A stretch of 64,000 bases of DNA, taken from positions 1 through 64,000 of the forward strand of contig JADZCJ010000055.1 in assembly GCA_020851635.1 (NCBI GenBank), given 5' to 3'. The notes beneath the pieces were generated by a model that was given only the letters and a program-made list of their open reading frames with translations, was not told the origin of the DNA and ran no database searches. Each line of letters starts with the position of its first letter. Position 1 is the first letter of the stretch. Positions 9,055 to 17,977 of this stretch are shown piece by piece. The position numbers and the translations under genes were made by a program. The DNA is from Anaerolineae bacterium (lineage in GTDB: Bacteria; Chloroflexota; Anaerolineae; UBA4142; SHND01).

Positions 9055-9657
9055 TCAGGCGGCGTTCAAGACAACAGGCGATTGTCGCGGGCGCGCCGCC
9101 ACGACAAACTGTCTCAACGCGGTAGAAATTGCATGGGTTAAAATGAGGTGCGCATCTTCAACCTGCTCCATCGAATTGCTGGGGACGACAATGCAAAAAT
9201 CTGCAAGCCCTTTTAACTTGCCCCCATCAAAGCCCGACAACCCGATGGTCAGCGCCCCCTCCTGACGCGCGCAGCGAATCGCGTTGAGCACATTGCGCGA
9301 GTTACCGCTGCCGCTGATGCCGATAACAATGTCGAGCGGCTGGACATAATTTGCGAGTTGTGAGGCGAAAATATTCTCGTACGTCGAATCATTTGCCCAC
9401 GCCGTCATCAACGGGACATTGTCGGTCAGTGCGATAGCGCGCAAGCGCGGCAAGGACTCGGCAAGCGTCCCCTTGCAAAGGTCATTCGCCCAATGTGAGG
9501 CGGTTGCCGCGCTGCCTCCGTTCCCACAAAGATAGACCGTATGACGGTTCATGCGCGTGTCATGCAAGAGGTTGACGATCCGTTGAATATCGCCGGCAGA
9601 AATCTTGCCGAGAAGGGATTGGACCCCTGTCAGATAATCGGAAATATGGTTGGGCAT
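9055..9657 (-). CDS. SIS-domain sugar isomerase, GmhA-like
   Basis: A 200-residue SIS-domain protein with CGNGGSAATASHWANDL, the phospho-sugar loop of sedoheptulose-7-phosphate isomerases, plus GISGSGNSRNVLNA and GLSGFDGGKL, all typical of GmhA. That enzyme makes D-glycero-D-manno-heptose 7-phosphate, the substrate of HddA/HldE kinases, and a HddA-like kinase is encoded at 44081-45070. The ATG at 9655-9657 has an AGGTGA site at the right distance, so the longer upstream frame is not used. It is 13 bp downstream of the ParA-TPR gene. Confidence 0.8.
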   Translation of the reverse strand: MPNHISDYLTGVQSLLGKISAGDIQRIVNLLHDTRMNRHTVYLCGNGGSAATASHWANDLCKGTLAESLPRLRAIALTDNVPLMTAWANDSTYENIFASQLANYVQPLDIVIGISGSGNSRNVLNAIRCARQEGALTIGLSGFDGGKLKGLADFCIVVPSNSMEQVEDAHLILTHAISTALRQFVVAARPRQSPVVLNAA

Positions 9658-9670
9658 AGGTTCACCTGCG

Positions 9671-11368
9671 CTAGCGGATAATCGTAAATAGGAAAAAAGC
9701 CAAAAGCAAAATGCCCGCAATTGCCAGCAGAACCGAAATCAGGTGGAGCGGCTTGAATTCGAATCGCTCGACGGTGGGCTGCCAAAGCCAGCTATGGATT
9801 TCGCGCGCTTCAGCATTGTTGGGATTGAGCTTGAGAGCTTGTTGAACATACCACAGGGACTCGTCCGTATTCTCGCTCGTGCGCGCCAAGCCGATATATG
9901 CACGTTCGTTTTTGGGGTCCAATTCCAAAACTTGCTCGAACCGGGCGCGTGCCTGCGCTCGCATACCTTTATGCGACATACTTTCGCCATCGAGCACCAG
10001 CGTAAGAATCTGTGCTTGCAGCTGTTGCGTCGCAACCTCGTTCGACTGGAGTGATTGACTGTTTTCAGGGTTCAACTCGCGCGCACGCGCCAGCTCTTTT
10101 AACTTGTTTTGCAGGTTCTTGCTCGTTTGCGCTCTGCCCAGCCAGGCCTCTTCGTGGTCGGGATCGAGGACCGTGACACGCTCATAGGCGCGGTGCGCCT
10201 GGTCTGCAAGCCCACAAGAGCGCAGCAAGTGCCCAACTGCCATGAGCTCTGGAATATCTTGCGCGGTGCATTCTGCCAAACCAGCCGTCAAACCTTTCTC
10301 AAGCCCCTCTTGCACCTGGGTCGAATCCGGGACGAGCATATAGGCCTGCGCCAAACTCGAAACGCGCTCTGACCAGTCCGGCGCCGCTTGTGCTCTGCCA
10401 ATCCAGCCCTCTGGCATTTGAGGCGCCATGATGGTGGCTTTCTGAAACGCTGCGAACGCCGACGCGCGGTCGTTTGCCTGCAGTGCGGCAGTCCCCCGCC
10501 GTATCTCGGCAAATGGATCGTTGATGACCCGTTCAGAAATTCCGTGCTGCACTTCTCTCGCCAGCAGACGATATGCTTCAGCCGGAGGACTCTGGGGGGC
10601 ATAGCGCAAGACACTCTGCGAACGTTGTGCCGCTTCTTTGATGATCTCGGTCTGGTTCACCGTCGCCGTGAAAAAAGGCAGATCCATACCAAAGTTCTTT
10701 TTGACGTCAGCAATAATCTCGCGCCCGTGAAGCGGGTCATACATGGCAATGAAAATCCCCGCCAGCACCAGACTCGGATTCACTTTTTGACGAACTTCTT
10801 TGGCGATCTGGATGAACCAGCTCAAGGCGTGGTACGCGAGATAGTCCGCGGGAAAAGGAATGATCAACTCATCCGCCGCCGCCAGCGCGTTGCCGGTCAA
10901 AATGCCCGCATTTGCGGGGCAGTCGAGCAGGATATAGTCGTATTTGGCGCGTTCCGGTTCCAACACATTGTCGAGCGCGAGAATACGCAACTTGCCGTTC
11001 TGTAATTCGCGTTCGGTCTCGTACAAGTCGTGCGTTGCCGGGACCAGATTATAGTTTTCGCTTGTCTCTACGGTGACAGAATCAATGGGGGAAGATGAAA
11101 CCGAAAGCGCATCCGAAATGGATCGGCTGAGGTGACGATGTCCATAACCGACGGACAATGTCAGGGACGCTTGCGGGTCCAGATCAACCACCAACACCTT
11201 GCGCCCTTGCTCGGTCAAGGCAGCCGCCAGATTTGTCGTAGTTGTCGTTTTCCCAACTCCGCCTTTGACGTTTCCGATCGCGATGATGCGGGCAGCGCGC
11301 GGCAATTCCGCTTTTGGCATCATCCGGAACTGTACGGCAGAGGAAGTAGGCAGCAGAGATGTAATCAT
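9671..11368 (-). CDS. ParA/MinD-type ATPase fused to TPR repeats and a C-terminal membrane anchor
   Basis: 565 residues. At 30-280 lies a Soj/ParA ATPase domain with deviant Walker A KGGVGKTTTT (35-44), Walker A' VDLDPQAS (61-68) and Walker B YDYILLDCPAN. Residues of about 290-530 form a helical repeat region with TPR-like units, such as AYERVTVLDPDHEEAWLGRA and ARFEQVLELDPKNERAYIGLA. A single hydrophobic helix near 542-563 ends the chain. ParA ATPases position plasmids, chromosomes or protein complexes. Here, between a BY-kinase locus and a GmhA-like gene, I infer a membrane-tethered ATPase that positions or regulates the glycan machinery. I know of no characterised protein with this domain order. 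Confidence 0.8.
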   Translation of the reverse strand: MITSLLPTSSAVQFRMMPKAELPRAARIIAIGNVKGGVGKTTTTTNLAAALTEQGRKVLVVDLDPQASLTLSVGYGHRHLSRSISDALSVSSSPIDSVTVETSENYNLVPATHDLYETERELQNGKLRILALDNVLEPERAKYDYILLDCPANAGILTGNALAAADELIIPFPADYLAYHALSWFIQIAKEVRQKVNPSLVLAGIFIAMYDPLHGREIIADVKKNFGMDLPFFTATVNQTEIIKEAAQRSQSVLRYAPQSPPAEAYRLLAREVQHGISERVINDPFAEIRRGTAALQANDRASAFAAFQKATIMAPQMPEGWIGRAQAAPDWSERVSSLAQAYMLVPDSTQVQEGLEKGLTAGLAECTAQDIPELMAVGHLLRSCGLADQAHRAYERVTVLDPDHEEAWLGRAQTSKNLQNKLKELARARELNPENSQSLQSNEVATQQLQAQILTLVLDGESMSHKGMRAQARARFEQVLELDPKNERAYIGLARTSENTDESLWYVQQALKLNPNNAEAREIHSWLWQPTVERFEFKPLHLISVLLAIAGILLLAFFLFTIIR

Positions 11369-11375
11369 ATTGGCG

Positions 11376-13466
11376 TCACGGCTTTACCCAGATCGGATCA
11401 AATTCCGAGAATAGATTCGCGCTCAGATTGATCAGGTTAGATCCATCCGCATTCATGCGATAGATTTGAGTGCGTGTGACATCATCACGATTGGTTTTGA
11501 ACACGATCTTTTGGCTGTCAGGAGACCATGATGGACGCTGATTATAGAAATCGGATCCGGCAGTAAATGTGATTTGGCGCGAGGCCTTGGTCTCGAAATC
11601 ATAGATATAGATTTCCGTAATCCCAGTCTGCGACGAGACATACGCAATGTATCTGCCATCGGGCGACCAGACCGGGTCATACGAGATTCCGCGCTTGCCT
11701 GTAGTGATCCGGGTTTGAGTGTTTGAGTACAAATCGAGCACCCAAATCTGCAAAACGCCCTCGGCGTCGCGCGCCACAATTGCCCGGCTTTTGCGGTCCG
11801 GGGAAAAGCTTTCACGCGCAGCTGCCGCATCATAGTACGCGGCGGTGGAGAGAATCTCATTCACCACGCCGTTTTCGTCCATCACGATGGGAAGACCTGC
11901 ATAATTGGCGCCCAACCGATTCGACAGGACCAGAATCTTGTTGACAAGCGATCCCGGAATTGGCGTAGCAAAGTAATCCACGTTTACGTCGCGCGGAGTC
12001 GGCGTTGCAGCCACAACCACTTGGTCCATCCTGATAATGGCCGGGGTCGCAGTAGGATAGGCAATGACCACATTCGGCGGGGTCGGTGTGAACGTGCCCG
12101 TGGTGACTGCCACAGCAGTTGCATACACGCTGTCTGCCACGCGGGTTGACGCATTGGCGGCGGTCGGAGGCGGCGGCACAAAGATTGGAGCGGGCTGTCC
12201 GGTTGCCGTCACGATCCCGACAGGCAGCGGGGTCGGGGTCCCGAATTTCTGCGCGCTGGCAGTGGACCGGAATGCTTGTGCCGCAGCGGTAAGCACGTTT
12301 GTGGGCACGGGGGTGTTGGTGACGACAAAATACGTCCCGGGAACGGCAACCAGATAAAGCGTGGGCGCATCCAACTGCCCCGAACCGCTGTTGCCCGAAT
12401 CCCAGTTGAATAGACTATTCCCCTCCACGTCGGTCGCGCGCACGATAAAGTCCAATTCTCCCTTTGCCAGTTGGCTTTCGAGAAGCGCGCGGCGTTCGCC
12501 ATCAAATTCAAAGCGATTGACACCGCGTTCTCCAAGTTCCGACACGGACAGGGGGCGCCCAATAGTTCCGAGCGACACGACGTTGTCAATTTCGGCCCCG
12601 GCATGGCTGAACCAATCCGGGTCGTCGCGCGTATCAATCAACTCGAGATGCCATTGCCCAGTCTTGCCCAGTTGACTCGCATCTCTGCCGGTCAATTCGA
12701 GCGCCGCAAAGAGGATTTTCGAATCTGCCGGAAGATTAGGTAATTTGAATCGCAAGACCGACGCATAGTCTTTATCTTCGGCGGTTCCGGCGAGCAGATA
12801 GCGTTCTCCCCAATGCGGCAGGGTCTCTCCGTCTGCAACCCAGCCGGTGCCCGCGGGGTCCGCCAAGAGATTCAAGACCAAGCCATCGGGAGGCGGCTGC
12901 GGAATCAAGAGAGGCACCGAAGTCGGAATTGGTTCGATTGACGGAGTAGGCAGTTCGGTGGGGGTTGCAGTCAAGGTTGCGGTTGGAGTTGGGCTTGGAG
13001 TTTGGGTAGGTCTCTTGACAAACGCTACGCTCGTCGGCGGAGGGGCAAGCATTGGCTCTGCCAAACCGGTCAACAGCGGCAGCGCCGCATAGAGCGCAAC
13101 AAGTCCCAAAATCAGCGCTGTGATCCACAAAAAAACTTGCAAGGACCCGCTGCCCGCAAAGCGGGCAAGCGCCGTGCGCGAGTCGCGGCGCATAGGCGCC
13201 ACAGGCGGGCGCAACGTAATCTGCGTAGGCGCGGGTTCGCGAATCGCTGAAACCGGGATGAGCGCCTGTGTCTGGGGCACGGCTTGATAGCGTTTGCACT
13301 GCGCAAATGAACTCGAAAAACAGACAGCTTGCTGGTAATCAATCTCGACCTCACCCGGATCAAGAGGCGAGTAGCAGCGATGCGCATCCGATGGCTCGAG
13401 ATAGCGCGATGCCTGTTCATTCCGCAGTCCCAGATGTGGGCAAGCAATTGGATTTGGTTTTTTCAT
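11376..13466 (-). CDS. Membrane-anchored protein with N-terminal Cys motif and extracytoplasmic TolB-like propeller
   Basis: 696 residues. The first 60 hold a Cys/His pattern (Cys9-Pro-His-Leu-Gly-Leu, His29-Arg-Cys31-Tyr, Cys49, Cys57) that I associate with many Chloroflexota envelope proteins and that may bind a metal. A membrane helix at about 106-135 follows, then a Thr/Pro linker (about 150-190). Next comes a beta-rich region resembling DNRLRE domains (DYASVLRFKLPNL), a second Thr/Pro-rich stretch, and PD40/TolB-like propeller units in the last 150 residues (YDPVWSPDGRYIAYVSS, RPSWSPDSQKIVFKTN). Catalysis is not evident, so a binding or scaffold role outside the membrane is likely. Its 8-bp gap to the ParA-TPR gene suggests the two are co-expressed. 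Confidence 0.7.
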   Translation of the reverse strand: MKKPNPIACPHLGLRNEQASRYLEPSDAHRCYSPLDPGEVEIDYQQAVCFSSSFAQCKRYQAVPQTQALIPVSAIREPAPTQITLRPPVAPMRRDSRTALARFAGSGSLQVFLWITALILGLVALYAALPLLTGLAEPMLAPPPTSVAFVKRPTQTPSPTPTATLTATPTELPTPSIEPIPTSVPLLIPQPPPDGLVLNLLADPAGTGWVADGETLPHWGERYLLAGTAEDKDYASVLRFKLPNLPADSKILFAALELTGRDASQLGKTGQWHLELIDTRDDPDWFSHAGAEIDNVVSLGTIGRPLSVSELGERGVNRFEFDGERRALLESQLAKGELDFIVRATDVEGNSLFNWDSGNSGSGQLDAPTLYLVAVPGTYFVVTNTPVPTNVLTAAAQAFRSTASAQKFGTPTPLPVGIVTATGQPAPIFVPPPPTAANASTRVADSVYATAVAVTTGTFTPTPPNVVIAYPTATPAIIRMDQVVVAATPTPRDVNVDYFATPIPGSLVNKILVLSNRLGANYAGLPIVMDENGVVNEILSTAAYYDAAAARESFSPDRKSRAIVARDAEGVLQIWVLDLYSNTQTRITTGKRGISYDPVWSPDGRYIAYVSSQTGITEIYIYDFETKASRQITFTAGSDFYNQRPSWSPDSQKIVFKTNRDDVTRTQIYRMNADGSNLINLSANLFSEFDPIWVKP

Positions 13467-13481
13467 GCCTCAACCAATCTC

Positions 13482-15101
13482 TCAAACGGGTTCGCCGGTA
13501 ATATTGGCGGCGGGAACGGGTTCACCGCGCGCCTTTTGTTTCGACTTGGAGCGCGCATTGGCATAGTAATAATAGTTGTCGCCGCTTTCGCGGCTCTTGA
13601 AGCGGTTAAGCACCACTCCGAGAAGGTGCGTGCCCGTATTTTCCAGGACCACTTTTGCCCGTTGAGCGGAAGCCCGGCGCGTGCGCGTTGAATCAATCAC
13701 GAGCACCACTCCGTCCACCATGCGCGCCAAAATAGGGACGTCTGCCAGCGGAATGGTCGGCGGGGCATCAAAGATCACAATATCCGCATCTGCTTCCAAC
13801 TGCTGCTTGAACGCCTGCATCTTGGCGGAGGCGAGCACTTCGGCGGGATTGGGAACAGCCGTACCGGCAGTCACGATGCGTAAATTTCCAATCAAGGTGG
13901 GTCGAGCAACCTGGTCAACCTCCGCCTGGGTGATCAGACCATTGGTCACGCCGACATCGTTCGACTGGTTGAACAGGACGTGTTGGGATGGTTTTCGCAA
14001 ATCAGTGTCCACCAGAATCGTGCGCAAGCCGACGATCGCCATAGTGACCGCCAAATTTGCCGCCGTAACGCTCTTGCCCTCACCGGGACCGGGGCTTGTG
14101 ACCAGGATAGACCGGATAGGTTTGTCCAGACTCGCAAATTGAATATTTGTGCGTAACACCCGGTATGCTTCGCTGATGGATGAACCCGGGGCGATGGTCG
14201 TGACAAGTTTCTGATTTCCGCTGCCCGGGATGCGCGCAATAGAACCAATGAGCGACAGTTGCAGCAGTTGAGATACATCCTCAGCAGATTTGATGGAATC
14301 ATCCAGATACTCGAGGAGAAACGCCCCACCCAAACCAAGGAGCAAGCCCAGAGCCGCGGCGATAAATAGATTTTGATTCGTGTTGGGGCCGATCGGGTAT
14401 AGGGGCAGCCGGGCAGGTTCGAGGATGGAGAGATAGTTGGGCGATTGAGGCGCCAGAAACGCAAGCAAGCTGGCATACGTTTGCTGCCAGACTGCAATTT
14501 GCCCCTGGAGTGTGGTTATTTTTTGCTGATTGTCGAGGATCGCGCGCGCGCTCGCCGTGACCGATAATGCCTTTTGCAGTTCTGCGGTCTCTTGATTGGC
14601 GGCGTGAATTTTGGTTTGCAGTTCATTCACTTGCTGCTGGACAAAGGCAATTCGCTCCTGCTCCTCCTGATTCGAAGCGGCAGGACCTTGAAGCGTAAGC
14701 TGATAGGCGAGCTCGTTGGCAAGCGCCTCGGCGCGTGCCGGGTCTGTGTCAATCACGCTGAGCTCGATCAGCTGGGTGCCCTGAACGATGTTTGCACTGA
14801 CCATGCCGGATAACTCATCGGGCGACATGTCGAGTCCCAGCGCATCAATCGTCGCCTGAAAAAATGGCAGCGTTTGCGCGATTTGGATATAGGTCAGAGC
14901 CAGCTGTTCACTGGTAAAAAGGTCCTGAGAATTTGGATTGGCGTTTTGAATACTCTGCCCGACCAACAGTTTGGCGGACGCCCAATAAATCTTGGGCTGC
15001 CGGGAAGTAATGACATAGCTCACTCCCACGGCGATGGCGGTAGAAAGCGCCAAGAGCCAAAGCCATTTCCAGACGATTCCGAGATAATGTTTCAATTCCA
15101 T
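13482..15101 (-). CDS. Wzz/BY-kinase: polysaccharide chain-length regulator and tyrosine autokinase
   Basis: 539 residues. Membrane helices at about 12-32 and 245-264 enclose a coiled-coil-rich external Wzz domain. The cytoplasmic kinase has Walker A SPGPGEGKS (336-344), Walker A' VDTDLRKP (364-371) and Walker B DIVIFDAP (440-447). A tyrosine cluster YYYY (510-513) near the C-terminus is the expected autophosphorylation site. Both halves sit on one chain, as in Wzc. The protein controls length and export of polymer made by the Wzy-type polymerase. The ATG at 15099-15101 has an AGGGA site. A longer upstream frame is rejected because it runs, out of frame, through the end of the sugar-phosphate transferase. 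Confidence 0.9.
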   Translation of the reverse strand: MELKHYLGIVWKWLWLLALSTAIAVGVSYVITSRQPKIYWASAKLLVGQSIQNANPNSQDLFTSEQLALTYIQIAQTLPFFQATIDALGLDMSPDELSGMVSANIVQGTQLIELSVIDTDPARAEALANELAYQLTLQGPAASNQEEQERIAFVQQQVNELQTKIHAANQETAELQKALSVTASARAILDNQQKITTLQGQIAVWQQTYASLLAFLAPQSPNYLSILEPARLPLYPIGPNTNQNLFIAAALGLLLGLGGAFLLEYLDDSIKSAEDVSQLLQLSLIGSIARIPGSGNQKLVTTIAPGSSISEAYRVLRTNIQFASLDKPIRSILVTSPGPGEGKSVTAANLAVTMAIVGLRTILVDTDLRKPSQHVLFNQSNDVGVTNGLITQAEVDQVARPTLIGNLRIVTAGTAVPNPAEVLASAKMQAFKQQLEADADIVIFDAPPTIPLADVPILARMVDGVVLVIDSTRTRRASAQRAKVVLENTGTHLLGVVLNRFKSRESGDNYYYYANARSKSKQKARGEPVPAANITGEPV

Positions 15102-15162
15102 AGGTCCCTCGGTAAACTGCTTGATAGTCGGGTTGCTTGTGCCTGGGGTTGTCTCGAACAAT

Positions 15163-15294
15163 TCAATACGCTCCGGTTCCGGACAGAACAACGGGCACAG
15201 TCTGCGCCAGAATTTGCAGGTCCAGCCAAATCGTATAGTTGCGAATATAGTACATGTCGAGTCGGACACGCTCGTCGTACGAGAGGTTGCTGCG
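15163..15294 (-). pseudogene. Orphaned C-terminus of the sugar-1-phosphate transferase, beyond an in-frame TGA
   Basis: Reading on in the same frame after the TGA at 15295-15297 gives [19 protein letters not shown], then [18 protein letters not shown] and SGTGAY, ending at a second TGA (15163-15165). These are exactly the conserved last 43 residues of bacterial polyprenyl glycosylphosphotransferases, which follow GLWQVxGRS. The stop occupies the place of the conserved Gly, so one G-to-T change (GGA to TGA) explains it. No frameshift is needed. The downstream sequence keeps full coding quality, so the lesion is recent, or it is read through, or it is a sequencing error. Confidence 0.85.
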
Positions 15295-16635
15295 TCACTT
15301 GACCTGCCACAAGCCGGTTAATCCGGGTTTCACTGTCAGCAGATTGAATTTCCATTTTCCATATTTTGGGGTCTCCTCCGGAGAGATCATCCGAGGACCC
15401 ACCAAACTCATCTGCCCCCAAAGAATATTCACCAGCTGAGGCAGCTCGTCGAGAGAGCAACGACGCAGCCAGGCGCCAATACGAGTGATGCGCGGATCAT
15501 CCTTGACCTTGTGATTGAGTTCCAGTTCATGCGCCTTTTCCGGATACTGCTGCAAAATCTCGGCGCTATTCGTATACATGGTTCGAAATTTGAGCGCGTC
15601 AAACGGCTGCCCGCGATGTCCCAATACCCGGCGGCGATGGATGACAGGTCCCGGTGAATCGAGTTTGATTAGAACAGCAAGCAGCAGATACAAAGGGGAC
15701 AAGAGAACCAACAAGGCGAACGAGACGGTCTTGTCAATCACCGTTTTGATCGCACTCTCGATGGGGTCAAGGCGGAGCTTGTTCATACTGACAAGCGGGA
15801 CCTGGCCCACCTCTCGCACACTCATCCCCGTGGTAAAAAGTTCATACAGCCCAGATGAAAAGCGCACCTCAACCCGATCCGAGTTGGCAAAAGTCTGAAA
15901 AATGTTTAGTAATTCCCCCCGATGCAGACCTGCCGTCGAAACAATCAGCTCGTTGACATCATAGCGCTCGACGAGCTCCGGCAGTGTCTCGATGGTCCCT
16001 ACGACCGAAAGGGGCGAGTCTATCCGGGTTTCGGACAGGGGACCTTCGGCGACAAATCCTACGATCTGAGCGCCAATGGTCGGCGCACTCTGCAGCTGTT
16101 GAGCAATGGCGCGAGCTTCACCATCAACCCCCACAATCACTGTTTTTGACTTGAACCATCCATGCCCGCGCAAGAAATAGGCGGCGCGTCGGAGAAAAAA
16201 CCTTTCGACGCCCAAAAAAATGACTGCAAAAATCCATGCCAATGTGATGGCGCCGCGAGAGATACGGACAACCGGCACGAAAAAGGTGAGCAAGACAAAG
16301 AGACACGTCGCCACGGCGCAGGCATTGAAAATACTCGCATATTCTTTGGTCCCGCCAAGCAAATTCTGCAAGTCATAGAGGCGAAAAGCTGCCAGGACGA
16401 CAATCCAAAAGATGATGATCGGCGCTACGATCTGCCAATCCGGCGCGAGAAATGGCTCGACATCCTCAAAAAACGCAATGTCGGTGTAAAATCGAATGAA
16501 ATAAGCCAGCCCGAGCGCAAGCGTCAGAGCCAGGACGTCACCCACCAGGAGGGCAACAGTAAAAAGTCGCTCTTGTGACTGGCGACCGCGCAGTGACTCT
16601 AGAGAGCGGGTTTGATCGAGCGCAATGGTGGACAT
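15295..16635 (-). CDS. Polyprenyl-phosphate sugar-1-phosphate transferase (WcaJ/WbaP type), truncated by a premature stop
   Basis: 446 residues as encoded. Four or five N-terminal membrane helices are followed by a CoA-binding-like Rossmann domain (TVIVGVDGEARAIAQQL). A fifth hydrophobic segment and the catalytic bacterial-sugar-transferase domain follow, with LDSPGPVIHRRRVLGHRG, FDALKFRTM, RITRIGAWLRRCSLDELPQL and VGPR. The family transfers a sugar phosphate from a UDP-sugar to undecaprenyl phosphate and thereby starts each repeat unit. The frame stops after GLWQVK, 43 residues short of the usual end, at a TGA (see 15163-15294). An AGAGGA site precedes the ATG at 16633-16635. If the stop is real the locus may lack its initiating enzyme. 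Confidence 0.85.
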   Translation of the reverse strand: MSTIALDQTRSLESLRGRQSQERLFTVALLVGDVLALTLALGLAYFIRFYTDIAFFEDVEPFLAPDWQIVAPIIIFWIVVLAAFRLYDLQNLLGGTKEYASIFNACAVATCLFVLLTFFVPVVRISRGAITLAWIFAVIFLGVERFFLRRAAYFLRGHGWFKSKTVIVGVDGEARAIAQQLQSAPTIGAQIVGFVAEGPLSETRIDSPLSVVGTIETLPELVERYDVNELIVSTAGLHRGELLNIFQTFANSDRVEVRFSSGLYELFTTGMSVREVGQVPLVSMNKLRLDPIESAIKTVIDKTVSFALLVLLSPLYLLLAVLIKLDSPGPVIHRRRVLGHRGQPFDALKFRTMYTNSAEILQQYPEKAHELELNHKVKDDPRITRIGAWLRRCSLDELPQLVNILWGQMSLVGPRMISPEETPKYGKWKFNLLTVKPGLTGLWQVK

Positions 16636-16647
16636 TTTCCGATTCCT

Positions 16648-17895
16648 CTATCCGGCTTTTGTGGCTTTGGGAGCAAAGAAACGCAGGCGGGAAGCAACGG
16701 TGCTTGCCGCAAACCCGGCAAAAACCATAAGGATGGCATCACTTGGCAGACGATAACGCGGCGCAGACCAGGATGCCAGACAAAACAATGCATCACATGC
16801 CACATAGAGATAAAGGGGCAGGCACCACCGCCATTCAGAACGCGACAGGTAAAGCCCATACAACATAAATGGCAAATACAAGCCAAAAGAGAGCAAACGG
16901 GATAGATTGCTCAGCGCGGTCGAGTCGTCCGAGGGAAGCAGCCAGAAATAATCATTCAGTCTGCTCAGACTCAACAGCAAAAAGCGTCCCGGATCGGCAA
17001 TGACGAACTCTAGTCCTGCTCGATACAGCGCCCTGTCAAGCGCAGGTTCACCCAACGCCAGCATGGAATCGGGGATGACCGCCTTGAAAGTCGGGTCAAA
17101 GTTGGTCCCCTGGTCCGGGTGATTTGAGGAATAGAACCAGTACCCGCCGTTCGAATTCAAGAGCAAAAAGTCGTCAAAGACAAGATAATTGCGGACTGTC
17201 CAAGGCAGCACAAAGAGCGCAATGACTGCGCCGACAAGCGCCAACCCGAGCAGCGTCCTGGGTTTCGTCGCGGGTTGTTCCGCGCGGTCTGACTTCCACC
17301 AGATCCATCCGAATAACAGGGGGGTGAACAAGAGCAAGCTCTGGCGAAACAGCACCCCCAAACCCAGAACGATTCCCAGCAGCAACCAGCGCATCCAACC
17401 GGGTCTTTGAGCAAGCCCAATTGCCAGTTCCAGACTCGCCAGGACACAGAGAATATAAAAGGTCTGCGTCATGAGTGACGCGTTAAACAGGATCAAGTAC
17501 GCGTAGCACGCCGCAAGCGCAGCCCCCGCCAATCCGGCAGATGCGCCAAACAACCTTTTTCCGAGTCGGTAAATCAGCCAGATACCGATCAGCGAAATGA
17601 GGACCTGGACCAGCCGCGCGACCAGAGGATGATGACCAAAAACCGTGTAAACACCGGCGAGGTAAAGGGGATAGAGAAATGACCAGACAGCTGTGGGCGT
17701 ATCCGCGCGGATAAAGGGATACCATTCGATGGGAAAACTAAAGCCATCACCAGCTACAACCCGCTGCGCAAGCATGTCGTATGCGATTTGGTCAAATGTT
17801 CCGGAAACTTCCTGGACCTCTTCGCCCAGCCCAATAGCGGTCAGACCTCGCAGCGCCAACGCCAACAGCACAATCAGCACCAGGTAACGATTCAT
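16648..17895 (-). CDS. GT39/GT-C family membrane glycosyltransferase
   Basis: A 415-residue protein with an N-terminal helix followed by SGTFDQIAYDMLAQRVVAG (Asp35 in the first loop), the PMT_2-like pattern of GT-C transferases. About ten more membrane segments follow. It would use a polyprenyl-phosphate sugar on the outer membrane face. The ATG at 17893-17895 begins a normal hydrophobic N-terminus. It lies 12 bp upstream of the sugar-phosphate transferase gene. Substrate unknown. Confidence 0.75.
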   Translation of the reverse strand: MNRYLVLIVLLALALRGLTAIGLGEEVQEVSGTFDQIAYDMLAQRVVAGDGFSFPIEWYPFIRADTPTAVWSFLYPLYLAGVYTVFGHHPLVARLVQVLISLIGIWLIYRLGKRLFGASAGLAGAALAACYAYLILFNASLMTQTFYILCVLASLELAIGLAQRPGWMRWLLLGIVLGLGVLFRQSLLLFTPLLFGWIWWKSDRAEQPATKPRTLLGLALVGAVIALFVLPWTVRNYLVFDDFLLLNSNGGYWFYSSNHPDQGTNFDPTFKAVIPDSMLALGEPALDRALYRAGLEFVIADPGRFLLLSLSRLNDYFWLLPSDDSTALSNLSRLLSFGLYLPFMLYGLYLSRSEWRWCLPLYLYVACDALFCLASWSAPRYRLPSDAILMVFAGFAASTVASRLRFFAPKATKAG

Positions 17896-17977
17896 TGTCG
17901 GGTCAAAGCAGACACCTGAATTTCAACCGCCCGCAGCAGAAATTGCGCGGGCGCGTCGGGGCAAGCTCCCGGAGACG

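Noticed and set aside
15102-15269. N-terminal extension of the BY-kinase frame
   Set aside because: This stretch is the out-of-frame 3' end of the sugar-phosphate transferase, and the ATG at 15099-15101 has a ribosome site and the canonical Wzz N-terminus.
15295-15297. UGA recoded as glycine in this organism
   Set aside because: The stop stands where Gly is expected, but dozens of other genes are free of internal TGA and use TGA as a normal stop.
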